From Armatimonadota bacterium (GTDB lineage: Bacteria > Armatimonadota > Zipacnadia > Zipacnadales > UBA11051): 64,000 bases of DNA. The notes under the pieces are model-generated. The model worked only from the letters and a program-made list of their open reading frames with translations. It was not told the origin of the DNA and searched no databases. The stretch is from positions 1 through 64,000 of the forward strand of contig JABLXH010000025.1 of assembly GCA_013178155.1 (NCBI GenBank), read 5' to 3'. A program made the position numbers and the translations under genes. This document shows, piece by piece, positions 37,249 to 46,993 of the stretch. The stretch's first letter is position 1. Each line of letters begins with the position of its first letter.

Positions 37249-38208
37249 TCACCCCGTTACGATGGGCCCCGTATCCACCGCCTCGAAGGCGCTGCCTGGA
37301 ACTTGCTTGAGGGTCTCGTAGTCGGTCACGTCCCAGCGCGGGTCGTGGGCGCCGGTGATGAACCAGTCGCCGCCGTTGTCGGCCAGGATCAGGCCATAGC
37401 GCTTGAGGGCGCGCAAGATGACCTGTGCGTGCTCCGGGAAGCGAGAGATATCGTAGTCGGTCTTCAGCCGCAGGCGCAGGCCCATTGGCGGGAGGTTGGA
37501 GTCATTGCTGCTGCTGGCCCAGTGGGTGGCCGGGGCGATGTAGCCGCGCTGGGTGCGTCGGGTCGTGAACCGCAGAGCGTGACGGATCTCGCCCGCCAGG
37601 ACCTCTTCGCGGCGCACCAGACCGGGCAGGATCGGCAGTCCGGCGGCGTCGGCGGAGGTCCAGCCGGCAGGGCGCAGGGCGTTGGTGGTCAGATCGAAGA
37701 TGGCTCCCGAGCCGGCGCGCCAACTCCCGTCAGGCTGGGGGTAGGCGGCGAACAGCTCGTAAAGCTTTCGGTTGTCCTTGTCCAGGACCAGCACATGACG
37801 GTCGCCCTCGGCGTCCGGTCCGCCTTCGATGGGGGCATCTGGAGGGATGGGGTAAGGGCCGGGGTCGCTCTCGTCCGGGTAGCCAAATACAACGGGGACT
37901 CTGGGCTGGTCACCACCGACGACCACGTAAGGGATTCCCGCCGGGCGCCCCTGCCAGAAACCTCCCCAGTCCGGGTGCAGATGCTTGTCGGCTCCGATCG
38001 AGCTGATGAAGGCCGATGATCGGGGATGCACCGGGAGGGTCGAGATGTCCGTGTTCCACGGGTTGTCCCGGGGGAAGATCGGGCAACCGGCCAGGAGCGG
38101 GGAGCCGGCGAAACGCTCGTCTACCGGCACCTCCCCCTGGCCGCCACAGCCTCCGGCAAAAGCGACGCAACCCAGCAAGTTGAGCGTTGGCAGGGCCAGG
38201 ACACGCAC
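37249..38208 (-). CDS. Secreted hypothetical protein
   Basis: GTG start VRVLALPTLNLLGCVAFAGGCGG signal/lipobox-like; GCPIFPRDNPWNTDISTLPVHPRS. Confidence 0.7.
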   Translation of the reverse strand: MRVLALPTLNLLGCVAFAGGCGGQGEVPVDERFAGSPLLAGCPIFPRDNPWNTDISTLPVHPRSSAFISSIGADKHLHPDWGGFWQGRPAGIPYVVVGGDQPRVPVVFGYPDESDPGPYPIPPDAPIEGGPDAEGDRHVLVLDKDNRKLYELFAAYPQPDGSWRAGSGAIFDLTTNALRPAGWTSADAAGLPILPGLVRREEVLAGEIRHALRFTTRRTQRGYIAPATHWASSSNDSNLPPMGLRLRLKTDYDISRFPEHAQVILRALKRYGLILADNGGDWFITGAHDPRWDVTDYETLKQVPGSAFEAVDTGPIVTG

Positions 38209-38227
38209 TTTACGGCCTCCTCTTTCG

Positions 38228-39406
38228 TCAAGTCTGGTCGGGGGCCACGCGAATGTAGGACGGGGTGAGTTCATAGCGGGTACGCTTGCGGTCGCGAGCC
38301 CGCGCGGTGATCCGATACACTCGCCCGTCGGACCAGTAGGTCTCCAGGGCGCCTCCGTCAAAGGAGTTGAGGATGCGCGGCACTGCCCCCGGGTCCTCGA
38401 TCTTCAGCTCCGCCAGGGTAGCGGGATTCACCCACAGCGGGTAGCGGTACTCACCCTCCATGTTCACCTGGATGAGGTGGAGGGCCGACTGGGCTCGCGA
38501 CCGGCGAGCCGTATCAATGGATCCGACGAACCAACTGCACTTGCCGATCCCCAGGATGTTGAGTGGCGCGTCAAGGGTCTGGGTGAAGGTGAGCCCGATC
38601 AGCGTGTACCAGGGCTCCGGTCGGATGATCTGGTTGAGGGACGGGTGTGCAAAGGCGGTCATCTCCGCCTGCGGAACGCCGGTCGGGCGTTGGGGAGCGC
38701 CGCCAGGCTGGCACTCGGCGGCAGTGGCGGGTGTGACGAAGGTGCTTTGGCCAGTGAAGCCCTGGACCGCCACGGCGCCATCGCCACAGACAGTCCGGGC
38801 TCGTGTGCCATCGCGCGGAACTACCACGCTGAAACGCGTCCCCCGCACCGCAGCGACGCAGGCGGGGGTGTAGACCGTGAACTTGGAGTCGCGGCCGAAG
38901 TTCTCTCCGACACGGGCGAAGACGCGGCCGAACATGAGGTAGATGCTGCGCGTCCGCCAGGCCGCGGCCCGGTTGTACTCCAGGCGTTTGATGCGGAAAG
39001 CGGTGTTGAAGTCAATCGCCATGGTGCTGCCGTCCGGGAAGGACAGTTCGGCCCAGCCCGTGGGACCGGTCATGACGATGTTGCCGTCCTCCAGCTTCTG
39101 GTTGAGCTGCAGGGCCAGGAGGGGCGAACGGTCGTCAGCCTGGTACTGCACCTGTCCACCCAGGCCGGTGACCCGGGCGTAGAACTCCTGGTTCTCCCGC
39201 CAGATGCCGTCAATGAGCAACAGCAGCAAGATAACCACGATCCCGATGCCGACGCGGCGGTCTATCCAGTCCGGCCACCACCGGACCCAGCGCCGCTTGC
39301 GGCGCCTGGCCTTGACCTCCTGGTCGTGACGCAGGTCAGCGATAGCCTCGCGCAGCAGTGCCGCGTCGGTGGTCGGTGCGCTGATCTTCTTCCGTTTGCG
39401 GAACAT
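38228..39406 (-). CDS. FecR domain-containing membrane protein
   Basis: LQLNQKLEDGNIVMTGPTGWAELSFPDGSTMAIDFNTAFRI, VYTPACVAAVRGTRFSV. Confidence 0.87.
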   Translation of the reverse strand: MFRKRKKISAPTTDAALLREAIADLRHDQEVKARRRKRRWVRWWPDWIDRRVGIGIVVILLLLLIDGIWRENQEFYARVTGLGGQVQYQADDRSPLLALQLNQKLEDGNIVMTGPTGWAELSFPDGSTMAIDFNTAFRIKRLEYNRAAAWRTRSIYLMFGRVFARVGENFGRDSKFTVYTPACVAAVRGTRFSVVVPRDGTRARTVCGDGAVAVQGFTGQSTFVTPATAAECQPGGAPQRPTGVPQAEMTAFAHPSLNQIIRPEPWYTLIGLTFTQTLDAPLNILGIGKCSWFVGSIDTARRSRAQSALHLIQVNMEGEYRYPLWVNPATLAELKIEDPGAVPRILNSFDGGALETYWSDGRVYRITARARDRKRTRYELTPSYIRVAPDQT

Positions 39407-41318
39407 CCTGCCCTACCCCCTCAGAAGGCTGGACAAGCCTGAAAACCCGCAGGGGTTGCTCGCGGCCGCGGATGACGGCGGTGCCGACTTCATCAAGCGC
39501 GATCTGCCCTGTCACCTGCCGGGCGGTTGTCTCGCTTAACAGGAGCGGCAGCCCGAACTCCTTGGTCAGGGACTCGACGCGCGAGGCGACATTTACCGCA
39601 TCACCGATAGCGGTGTATTGGGCCCTGCGGTCTGAACCCACATTGCCGACGATGGCCTCTCCGGTGTGGAGGCCAATCCCTGCCCGCAGAGGCACACGGT
39701 CCGGCTGTTGCTCCCACTGGCGGTTTAGCTCCTCCAGGCGCAACCCCATCTGCACCGCCGCTTTCACCGCCAGCTCCGCGTGGTTCGGCTGGTTGCCGAA
39801 AGCGTTCCACACCGCCATGATGCCATCGCCGAGGAACTTGTCCAGATAGCCGTCGTAGTCGAATATGGCATCGCTCATCTCAGACAGGTACTCGTTGAGT
39901 TGCGCGATCCAGATGTGGGGAGCGGTCTGTTCACAGAGGGTCGTGGATCCCCGGATATCTGAAAACAGCAGGGTCACGACACGCCGCTGGCCCCGTCGCA
40001 CCATCTCCGGACTGCGGCTCAACTCGTGCAGCACGTCCGGCGAGACGTAGGTGGCGAACTGGTGCTCGATCTCACGCTTCTCCACGCCCAGACGCTCATA
40101 AAGCGCCATCGCCATGGGCACCGCCACAGCCCACACGATCGCACCGTAGGGCACTACCTGGTGCAATAGCTCCATGCCCACCCAGAAGGTCGGCAGCGCC
40201 AGGACCGCCAGGGTGCCCACCCCGATGAACGTCGCCAGCCATTCGCGGCTATGCCAGATGGCCCAGCCCACGAAGCTGCCAACGACGGCAGCATAGACAG
40301 CCCATAGCCAACTGCCGCGGGCGTCGCGCAGCGGTTCGGCGTCAAGCAACGTCCGGGCAATGTTGGCATTGGTCTCAACGCCGAAGAAGACCCGGCTACC
40401 CCGGCGGAAGGGTGCTGGGCGCACGTCGTAGAGGGCCGCTGCCGTCGCACCTACGAGCACCACCTTGTCGCGGAAGGTCTCCGGGGGCACCTCGCCAGCC
40501 ACGACCCTCGCAAACGAGACTCGCGGTACGGTGCCGTTGGGCCCAGCGTAGTTGATGAGCGCAGCGCCGTGGCTCAGGGGCAGAGGCCGGCCCCCGAAGG
40601 CGATGGAACCGGCCGCCGCGGAAGCGGCTATTTGCTCCGCGGCCGCGCCGGTAGCGACCCGGGCGAGTTCCGACCCGAAGTGCGGGTAAAGGTTACCGCG
40701 GCGATCCACCAGCAGGGGCCGGAAACGGCGGTACACGCCGTCGGTGTCGGGCTCGATGTCCACATAGCCCACGCCGGCTGCGGCGGCAGTGAGCACCGGC
40801 ACCGGTGGCACGAACTCGTCAGAGGGTGGACAGCGCGGCAGGCGGCCCCGCGGCGCTGGTCCGTAGCCCTCCCAGGAAGGCTCGGCGGCCCCGTTGCCGG
40901 CGGTGCGGCGCCGATGGGCAGCCAGCACCACGCGGCCGTGGCGCGCTATGGCTCGCGCAAGCTCCCGATCGTGAGCTTCGCTCTCGGCAAGTATGATGTC
41001 CAGACCAACCACCCTGGCCGCGGAGAGATGCTCGAGCAACCGGACGTAGATGGAGCGGTCCCAGGGGAAGCGACCCAGGGCGGTCAGGCTGGCCTCGTCT
41101 ATGGCCACGATGAGGTAGTCCTCGACCTGCCGGACGGGCCGCAGGTCGAAATAGGTGTCATAGGCGAAGTGCTCCAGGAGGGAGAAGGCCGACAGTTGTG
41201 AAGTCAGCGGCACGAAGCGCAGGGCCACGATCACGACCGCCGTGATGGCGGCGGCCTGGACCCCCTTCGCACGGCGACGACCAAGCGCCGCGCCCAGCGA
41301 GTCAGTGCCCACAGCCAA
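39336..41318 (-). CDS. CHASE2 domain-containing adenylate/guanylate cyclase
   Basis: CHASE2: YDTYFDLRPVRQVEDYLIVAIDEASLTALGRFPWDRSIYVRLLEHL; cyclase: VTLLFSDIRGSTTLCEQ, KFLGDGIMAVWNAFGN, RAGIGLHTGEAIVGNVGSDRRAQYTAIGDAVNVASRVE. Confidence 0.95.
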   Translation of the reverse strand: MAVGTDSLGAALGRRRAKGVQAAAITAVVIVALRFVPLTSQLSAFSLLEHFAYDTYFDLRPVRQVEDYLIVAIDEASLTALGRFPWDRSIYVRLLEHLSAARVVGLDIILAESEAHDRELARAIARHGRVVLAAHRRRTAGNGAAEPSWEGYGPAPRGRLPRCPPSDEFVPPVPVLTAAAAGVGYVDIEPDTDGVYRRFRPLLVDRRGNLYPHFGSELARVATGAAAEQIAASAAAGSIAFGGRPLPLSHGAALINYAGPNGTVPRVSFARVVAGEVPPETFRDKVVLVGATAAALYDVRPAPFRRGSRVFFGVETNANIARTLLDAEPLRDARGSWLWAVYAAVVGSFVGWAIWHSREWLATFIGVGTLAVLALPTFWVGMELLHQVVPYGAIVWAVAVPMAMALYERLGVEKREIEHQFATYVSPDVLHELSRSPEMVRRGQRRVVTLLFSDIRGSTTLCEQTAPHIWIAQLNEYLSEMSDAIFDYDGYLDKFLGDGIMAVWNAFGNQPNHAELAVKAAVQMGLRLEELNRQWEQQPDRVPLRAGIGLHTGEAIVGNVGSDRRAQYTAIGDAVNVASRVESLTKEFGLPLLLSETTARQVTGQIALDEVGTAVIRGREQPLRVFRLVQPSEGVGQDVPQTEEDQRTDHRRGTAARGYR

Positions 41319-41414
41319 CCTCCGGGGAAGGTGGAGACTCTGGTTATGGTCTGATTATGACACAGGTCACGAGGGGATTCCTACTCCGAAAACCCAAGAA
41401 AAGCGCAAGGACCT

Positions 41415-42515
41415 CTATTCGTGGCCAAGGCGGCCGCGGAACGAGGCTCTCACGGCCGGATGGACGATCTGTCCGCCCCGGACGTTCAGACCCAGGGCCA
41501 GCGCGGGGTCCTCGGCCACAGCGCGGTCCACTCCCAGCCGGGCGAGGCGGCTGACGTAGGGCAGGGTTGCGTTGGTCAGGGCGAATGTCGAGGTCCGGGG
41601 AACGGCTGCCGGCATATTGGGGACCGCATAGTGAACCACGCCGTACTTCACGTAGATGGGCTGTGAGTGGCTGGTGGGCCGAATAGTGGCCACACAGCCG
41701 CCCTGATCCACGGCCACGTCCACGATCACCGCGCCAGGCTTCATGGCCTTGACGGCCTCAGTGGTCACCACCTTGGGGGCGCGAGCACCGGGGATCAGGA
41801 CCGCGCCGATCAGCAGGTCAGCCCAGGCCGCGGCGCGGGCGACGTTGTAGGGATTGGAGTACAACGTGGTCACGTTACCGTGCATCACGTCGTCAAGATA
41901 CTTCAGGCGGTCATGATTGATGTCCACGACCGTCACATGAGCACCCATGCCAATGGCAATCTTGGCCGCCGAGATGCCCACCGAGCCACACCCGATGATC
42001 ACGACCTCGGCCGGAGGCACCCCGGGCACGCCGCCCAGCAGGATGCCCCGGCCGCCCTGGTGTTTCTCCAGACACCAGGCGCCGAACTGGACTGCCAGTT
42101 TGCCAGCCACCTCGCTCATGGGCATCAGCAGCGGCAGACGCCCGTCTGGCGTCTGGATGGTCTCATAGGCGATGCCCGTCAGACCGATGTCAAGCAGCGC
42201 CCGCGTGAGCTCGCTGGACGAGGCCATGTGCAAGTAGGTGAAAAGCACATGATGGGTTCGCAGCAGGTCATACTCGGCCTCCAACGGCTCCTTCACCTTG
42301 ACGATGAGCTCCGCCTCACGGTAGACATCGGCCGCCCTGCGGGCGAGGCGTGCCCCGGCGGCACGGTACTCAGCGTCACTGATGCCGCTGCCTGCCCCGG
42401 CGCCGCTCTGAACGATCACCGTGTGTCCTTCGCGGCTGAGGGTATACACCCCGGCCGGCGTGGCGGCGACACGGTTCTCTCCGTCTTTGATCTCAGTCGG
42501 TATGCCGATGATCAC
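41415..42515 (-). CDS. ald: Alanine dehydrogenase
   Basis: MIIGIPTEIKDGENRVAATPAGV, LFTYLHMASSSELTRALLDIGLTGIAYETIQ, YVKYGVVHYAVPNMPAAVPRTSTFALTNATLPYV. Confidence 0.95.
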   Translation of the reverse strand: MIIGIPTEIKDGENRVAATPAGVYTLSREGHTVIVQSGAGAGSGISDAEYRAAGARLARRAADVYREAELIVKVKEPLEAEYDLLRTHHVLFTYLHMASSSELTRALLDIGLTGIAYETIQTPDGRLPLLMPMSEVAGKLAVQFGAWCLEKHQGGRGILLGGVPGVPPAEVVIIGCGSVGISAAKIAIGMGAHVTVVDINHDRLKYLDDVMHGNVTTLYSNPYNVARAAAWADLLIGAVLIPGARAPKVVTTEAVKAMKPGAVIVDVAVDQGGCVATIRPTSHSQPIYVKYGVVHYAVPNMPAAVPRTSTFALTNATLPYVSRLARLGVDRAVAEDPALALGLNVRGGQIVHPAVRASFRGRLGHE

Positions 42516-43426
42516 TTGCCATCGTCCCTCCCGGAGGCGTCATCCGGCCCCATGACCAGCCACAGCGACCGCGGCACAACCTCCACCGACACCGGGGTCA
42601 TCCCCCCCACGTCGCCCTCCACCTGCCAGGGCACCGGAGGGTCGGCCGCGATGCTGAGTCGCCCCACCCGCAGGACGGTGGCATTGGGGTGCCCCTCCGC
42701 GGTCTCGCCCTCGATGAACATCCGAGCGGTGAGGTCAATGAGGTCGAGAAAGCCCGTCCGGTGGATGAGCACAGCGTCCAGCAGTCCGTCGTCCTCGCGG
42801 GCGCCAGCAGATGGACGCATGCGCCAGGTGTACTCATTCGTGTTGCAGATGAGCACTCCCCACATGGGTCCGGTAATGGCCTCGCCGTCCGCCTCGACCC
42901 GGAAGGTGCGAGGCTCGGCCACCATGACCGTGCGAAAGAACTCGCCGAAGTACGCCAGACGGCCCAGGTGCCTTTTCCAGCGGGGGTCCAGGTTCAGCGC
43001 CACCTGGGCATCGAGGCCCGCTCCGGCGGTCGCAGCGAAGTAGCGGGGGCCCATGCGTCCGACGTCAATCAGCTTGGCCTCGCCCGTCGCCGCCACCCGA
43101 CAGGCCTGGCGCAGGTCGCGCTCATCCAGGCCCATGGAACGAGCCATCACATTGCCGGTACCCAGGGGCAGCAACGCCAGTTCCACGTCACGGCCCACCA
43201 GGGCCTGCAGCACCTCGTTGAGAGTGCCATCGCCACCCGCGGCGATGATGCGCGTGGCGCCCTGGTCTATCGCCTCGCGAGCCAGGCGCTCGCCATCGCC
43301 GGCGGTGGCCGTCACCCGCAGGTCAGCATGGACCCCTTCCGCCGCCAGCCATTCGACGAGTTGCGACAGCGGCACCTCGGTCTCGACACGCCGAGCAGCC
43401 GGGTTAGCAATCAGAACAGCCCACAT
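42512..43426 (-). CDS. Diacylglycerol kinase family lipid kinase
   Basis: ANPAARR, IIAAGGDGTLNEVLQALVG, LALLPLGTGNVMARSMGL; ATGA overlap with ald. Confidence 0.93.
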   Translation of the reverse strand: MWAVLIANPAARRVETEVPLSQLVEWLAAEGVHADLRVTATAGDGERLAREAIDQGATRIIAAGGDGTLNEVLQALVGRDVELALLPLGTGNVMARSMGLDERDLRQACRVAATGEAKLIDVGRMGPRYFAATAGAGLDAQVALNLDPRWKRHLGRLAYFGEFFRTVMVAEPRTFRVEADGEAITGPMWGVLICNTNEYTWRMRPSAGAREDDGLLDAVLIHRTGFLDLIDLTARMFIEGETAEGHPNATVLRVGRLSIAADPPVPWQVEGDVGGMTPVSVEVVPRSLWLVMGPDDASGRDDGK

Positions 43427-43474
43427 GGCGGTCCTCAGTGGCGGGACAGGTATCGGAAGCCCTGCACCCGGCCC

Positions 43475-44398
43475 TCAGTGGGGCAGCAAGAAGAGCCAAA
43501 GGTAGAGGTAGGCCAGCGGCATGGTGAACATGGGCGCGTCCAGGCGGTCAAGCACCCCCCCATGCGGGCCAAAGAGATTGCCGAAATCCTTGATGCCAAG
43601 GTCGCGTTTGAGCACCGACTTGCCCAGGTCGCCAAGCTGTCCCACTGCCCCGATCAGGGCGCCCAGGGCCAAAGCATGGTACCACGGCATGCCCAGCCAG
43701 ACCCCCATGGCGAGGGTCCCAACGACTGCCGAGACGAAGCCCGCGACCGCTCCCTCGACGGTCTTTCCCGGGCTGATGGTCGGCGCCAGCTTGCGCGACC
43801 CCCACGCCCTACCGACCGTCTGGGCCATGGAGTCGCAAAGCCACACCGGAATCAGGACCATGAGCAGAGCACCGGTGCGGTGCCAAAATTCGTCCACACC
43901 AGCGTAGTTGAGCGCTGCCGGCAGGTCGCACTGGCGCAGACGCAGCATGAACGATAGCATCAGCGGGATGTAGATTACCCCAAAACAGGTGATGGCGGTG
44001 TTGTTCACCGCCGACTGCTCGGGGCCATTGCCGAACTGCGCCAGGAGAGTGAAGCCCACCAGGAAGATAATCACGGCCAGGAGGGCGCCCTCGCGAAGAC
44101 CCGCATCAACGGGCAGCAGCGTTGTGTCGGGGCCCAGGGTGGTGGCGGCGACGGTGGGCACGGCCGACCCGCGGATGAACTCGGTGACCAGGAGAATCAT
44201 CGTGCCGGCCAGGAACCCCAACGCTACAGCCGGGCGATGCCCCTTGCGGAAAGTAGCCGTGTAGTACTCCCCGAGGCCAATCACCGACACCAGGATCAGA
44301 GGGACCAGCAGGAACCAGCCACCCAGATAGCAGATGCCCACGAAAACGGGCAGCATGATGAGAGTGAACAGAGCCTTGCGCCAGTACAGACTACCCAT
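43475..44398 (-). CDS. cdsA: Phosphatidate cytidylyltransferase
   Basis: CDSMAQTVGRAWGSRKLAPTISPGKTVEGAVAGF, GQLGDLGKSVLKRDLGIKDFGNLFGPHGGVLDRLDAPMF. Confidence 0.95.
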   Translation of the reverse strand: MGSLYWRKALFTLIMLPVFVGICYLGGWFLLVPLILVSVIGLGEYYTATFRKGHRPAVALGFLAGTMILLVTEFIRGSAVPTVAATTLGPDTTLLPVDAGLREGALLAVIIFLVGFTLLAQFGNGPEQSAVNNTAITCFGVIYIPLMLSFMLRLRQCDLPAALNYAGVDEFWHRTGALLMVLIPVWLCDSMAQTVGRAWGSRKLAPTISPGKTVEGAVAGFVSAVVGTLAMGVWLGMPWYHALALGALIGAVGQLGDLGKSVLKRDLGIKDFGNLFGPHGGVLDRLDAPMFTMPLAYLYLWLFLLPH

Positions 44399-44565
44399 GG
44401 CCCTCCAGCCACCCACATGGCTTAGTGATAACCCTTCTCGTTGTAGGATTGGGCACGGGCTGCGGAGATTCCTCCCTGCCGCCTTCGCCGGCATCAGTTG
44501 CAGCTCAAGCAGTGCTGTGTTAGTATGCCCGCGCCAGGCGGCCCCAACCCGCGGAGGAGCGATCC

Positions 44566-45495
44566 ATGTCTGAGACCACCCACGACTGCGTCATCATCGG
44601 CGGCGGCATCGCTGGCTGCACGGCCGGGATGTACGCGAAACGTTACAGCCTTGAGGTCTGCGTCCTCGACAGCATGGGTGGCGGTGGGGGCAACACGGCC
44701 CTGGCCTCCCTCATTGAGAACTACCCCGGTTTCCCCGGCGGCATCAGCGGCGTCGAGCTGGCCATGCGGGTCAAGCAGCAGGCCGAGGAGGTGGGCGTGC
44801 CGTTCATGGCTGGTACCGCCGACCGCATCGTCCGCGAGGGCGACCTGTGGCGTGTCGCTGGCGGCGACTGCTCGGCCCTGACCCGCACTGTGATTCTCGC
44901 CATGGGCGCCTTCCCCCGTAGTCTCCAGGTACCCGGTGAAGTGGACCTCCGTGGCAAGGGGGTCTCGTACTGCGCTACCTGCGACGGCTTTTTCTACCGG
45001 GGCAAGACGGTGGCGGTGGTGGGCGGCGGCAACTCGGCCGTGGACGAGGCCTGTTACCTGGCCAGCCTCGCCCAGAAGGTGTACCTGATCCACCGTCGCG
45101 ATGAGCTGCGCGCCGAAAGCTACATGCAGCAGCGCGCCTTCGCCACCTCAAACCTGGAGATCATCTGGGATACGGTGGTCACCCGGGTGCTGGGCGAGGA
45201 CGCGGTGACTGGCGTGGAGCTGCGCAACGTCAAGACCGGGGCCGTGTCGGAATTGCCGCTTGATGGCCTGTTCGTCGCCATCGGCCACATCGCGAAGACC
45301 GAGTGGCTGGAGGGGCTACTGGAAATGGAGGATGGCTTCATCAAGACTGACGCGATGATGGCCACCAACCAGCCCGGCATCTTCGCCTGCGGCGACATTC
45401 GAGTCACGCCCCTGCGCCAGATTACCACGGCCGTCGGCGACGCCACGCTGGCGGCCTACGCGGCCTACCAGTACGTCCTGGCGCACAGACAGTGA
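44566..45495 (+). CDS. trxB: Thioredoxin-disulfide reductase
   Basis: CVIIGGGIAGCTAGMYAKRYSL, VSYCATCDGFFYRGKTVAVVGGGNSAVDEA, GIFACGDIR. Confidence 0.93.
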   Translation: MSETTHDCVIIGGGIAGCTAGMYAKRYSLEVCVLDSMGGGGGNTALASLIENYPGFPGGISGVELAMRVKQQAEEVGVPFMAGTADRIVREGDLWRVAGGDCSALTRTVILAMGAFPRSLQVPGEVDLRGKGVSYCATCDGFFYRGKTVAVVGGGNSAVDEACYLASLAQKVYLIHRRDELRAESYMQQRAFATSNLEIIWDTVVTRVLGEDAVTGVELRNVKTGAVSELPLDGLFVAIGHIAKTEWLEGLLEMEDGFIKTDAMMATNQPGIFACGDIRVTPLRQITTAVGDATLAAYAAYQYVLAHRQ

Positions 45496-45534
45496 GCCGG
45501 TTATAGCGCCCCACCCCCCACCAAGGAGCCTGCC

Positions 45535-46767
45535 ATGTCCACCTCCGCCGACGTCGCCATCCTCCGCGACCTGGCCCAGCAGGTCGCCGACATCGCCGCC
45601 GACCCTATCCAGGAAGAGCGGCGCGAGCTGTGGCGAGCGCACAACAGCTTTGAGCGCACGCGACCGCTCATCTGCTGCATGTGGGAGGCCGCGTGGTTCG
45701 AGCACCCCGAGGCCCCCAGCAGGTGTGAGGACCCGTTCTTTCAGCACTTCGAGACGGTCCTTAAGCAGCTCATCTTCAAGCAGAGCCTGGGCGATGACAC
45801 CGTCATCGAGCCGTGGATCAGCCTGCGCGCGGCGGTGATCTCGCCGCCCGACGGTATCTGGGGCGTCGGCCACACCTACACCCACAGTGGCGTGGCCGGG
45901 GGGGCCTGGAAGCACCAGCCGGCGCTGAAGGAGCTCTCCGACATCGAGAAGATGGTCGTTCCGAGGCACGAGATAGACGAGGCGGCGACCCAGGCCAATC
46001 TGGACAGGCTTCAGGACGCCATCGGCGACATTCTCACGATCACCGTCAACCGCGCGCCGTTGTGGACTGACTGGTGGGCCGACATCTCCACGGCCCTGTT
46101 TTACCTGCGCGGCCTGGACCAGTTCATGCTGGACATAAGCGACAATCCGGAGTGGTTCCATCGGTTATTGGCCTTCATGCGCGACGGCATCCTCAAGGCC
46201 CAGGACGAGGCCGAAGCCGCCGGCGACTTCAGCCTCGACAACGGCAGCAATCAGGCCATGTGCTATTCGCGGGAGCTGCCCGACCCTGCCCCAAACGTCT
46301 ACGGAGTCAAACGCGACCAGCTCTGGGTCTTCTGCGCCGCCCAGGAGTACGCGCTGGTCGGTCCCAGGCACCATGACGAGTTCCTGCTGCAGTACCAGCT
46401 CCCGATCATCGTCAAGTACGGCCTGTCGGCGTACGGCTGTTGCGAAGACCTGACCCACAAGATTGACATCCTGCGGCAGATCCCGAACCTGCGGCGCATC
46501 GCCGTCACCCCGGTGGCCGACCCCGGCAAATGCGCCGAGCAGATAGGGACCGACTACGTCATCTCCTGGCGGCCCAACCCGGCGGACATGATTTGCTGTG
46601 GCTACGACCCCGCAAAGATCGCGCGCATCGTCCGCGAGGCCATGGAGGCCATGAAGGGCTGTCATGTGGACATCAACCTGAAGGACGTGCAGACCACGGG
46701 CGGCCGTCCCGAGCTGCTGCGCGACTGGGTGAAGCTGGTCCGAAGCATCACCGACGAGTACTGCTGA
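45535..46767 (+). CDS. Uroporphyrinogen decarboxylase (URO-D) family protein
   Basis: TIM-barrel protein with ISWRPNPADMICCGYDPAKIARIVREAMEAMKGCHVDINLKDVQTTGG; YGLSAYGCCEDLTHKIDILRQIPNLRRIAV. Confidence 0.72.
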   Translation: MSTSADVAILRDLAQQVADIAADPIQEERRELWRAHNSFERTRPLICCMWEAAWFEHPEAPSRCEDPFFQHFETVLKQLIFKQSLGDDTVIEPWISLRAAVISPPDGIWGVGHTYTHSGVAGGAWKHQPALKELSDIEKMVVPRHEIDEAATQANLDRLQDAIGDILTITVNRAPLWTDWWADISTALFYLRGLDQFMLDISDNPEWFHRLLAFMRDGILKAQDEAEAAGDFSLDNGSNQAMCYSRELPDPAPNVYGVKRDQLWVFCAAQEYALVGPRHHDEFLLQYQLPIIVKYGLSAYGCCEDLTHKIDILRQIPNLRRIAVTPVADPGKCAEQIGTDYVISWRPNPADMICCGYDPAKIARIVREAMEAMKGCHVDINLKDVQTTGGRPELLRDWVKLVRSITDEYC

Positions 46768-46792
46768 GCCCGCTGTCTGTCGCTATCCCCGG

Positions 46793-46828
46793 TCACCGGC
46801 CGGATCTCCTGTTGCGCACGGCCGGTGA
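46793..46828 (+). terminator. Hairpin after the URO-D-like gene
   Basis: TCACCGGCC (46793-46801) / GGCCGGTGA (46820-46828); no strong T tract. Confidence 0.5.
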
Positions 46829-46840
46829 TGGTGCTATGAT
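46812..46840 (+). promoter_or_regulatory. Sigma70-like promoter for caspase-fold-like lipoprotein gene
   Basis: TTGCGC (46812-46817), 17 nt, TATGAT (46835-46840). Confidence 0.6.
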
Positions 46841-46846
46841 GCCTTG

Positions 46847-46866
46847 GTGTGCTGCTGACAGCACAC
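46847..46866. repeat. Perfect 8-bp inverted repeat in 5' leader/operator position
   Basis: GTGTGCTG-CTGA-CAGCACAC just downstream of the -10 element. Confidence 0.8.
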
Positions 46867-46993
46867 GCCGGAGTGGGAGGGGGGCCTTCCTCTACGCTGT
46901 CGCCCTCGGCGGCGCCTTTCCTACGCCACATACGCCGTGCCGCAGCATCGTCGGAACTCGGCCTGGGCCCGCATGTGGACAAGGAGGCGCCCT

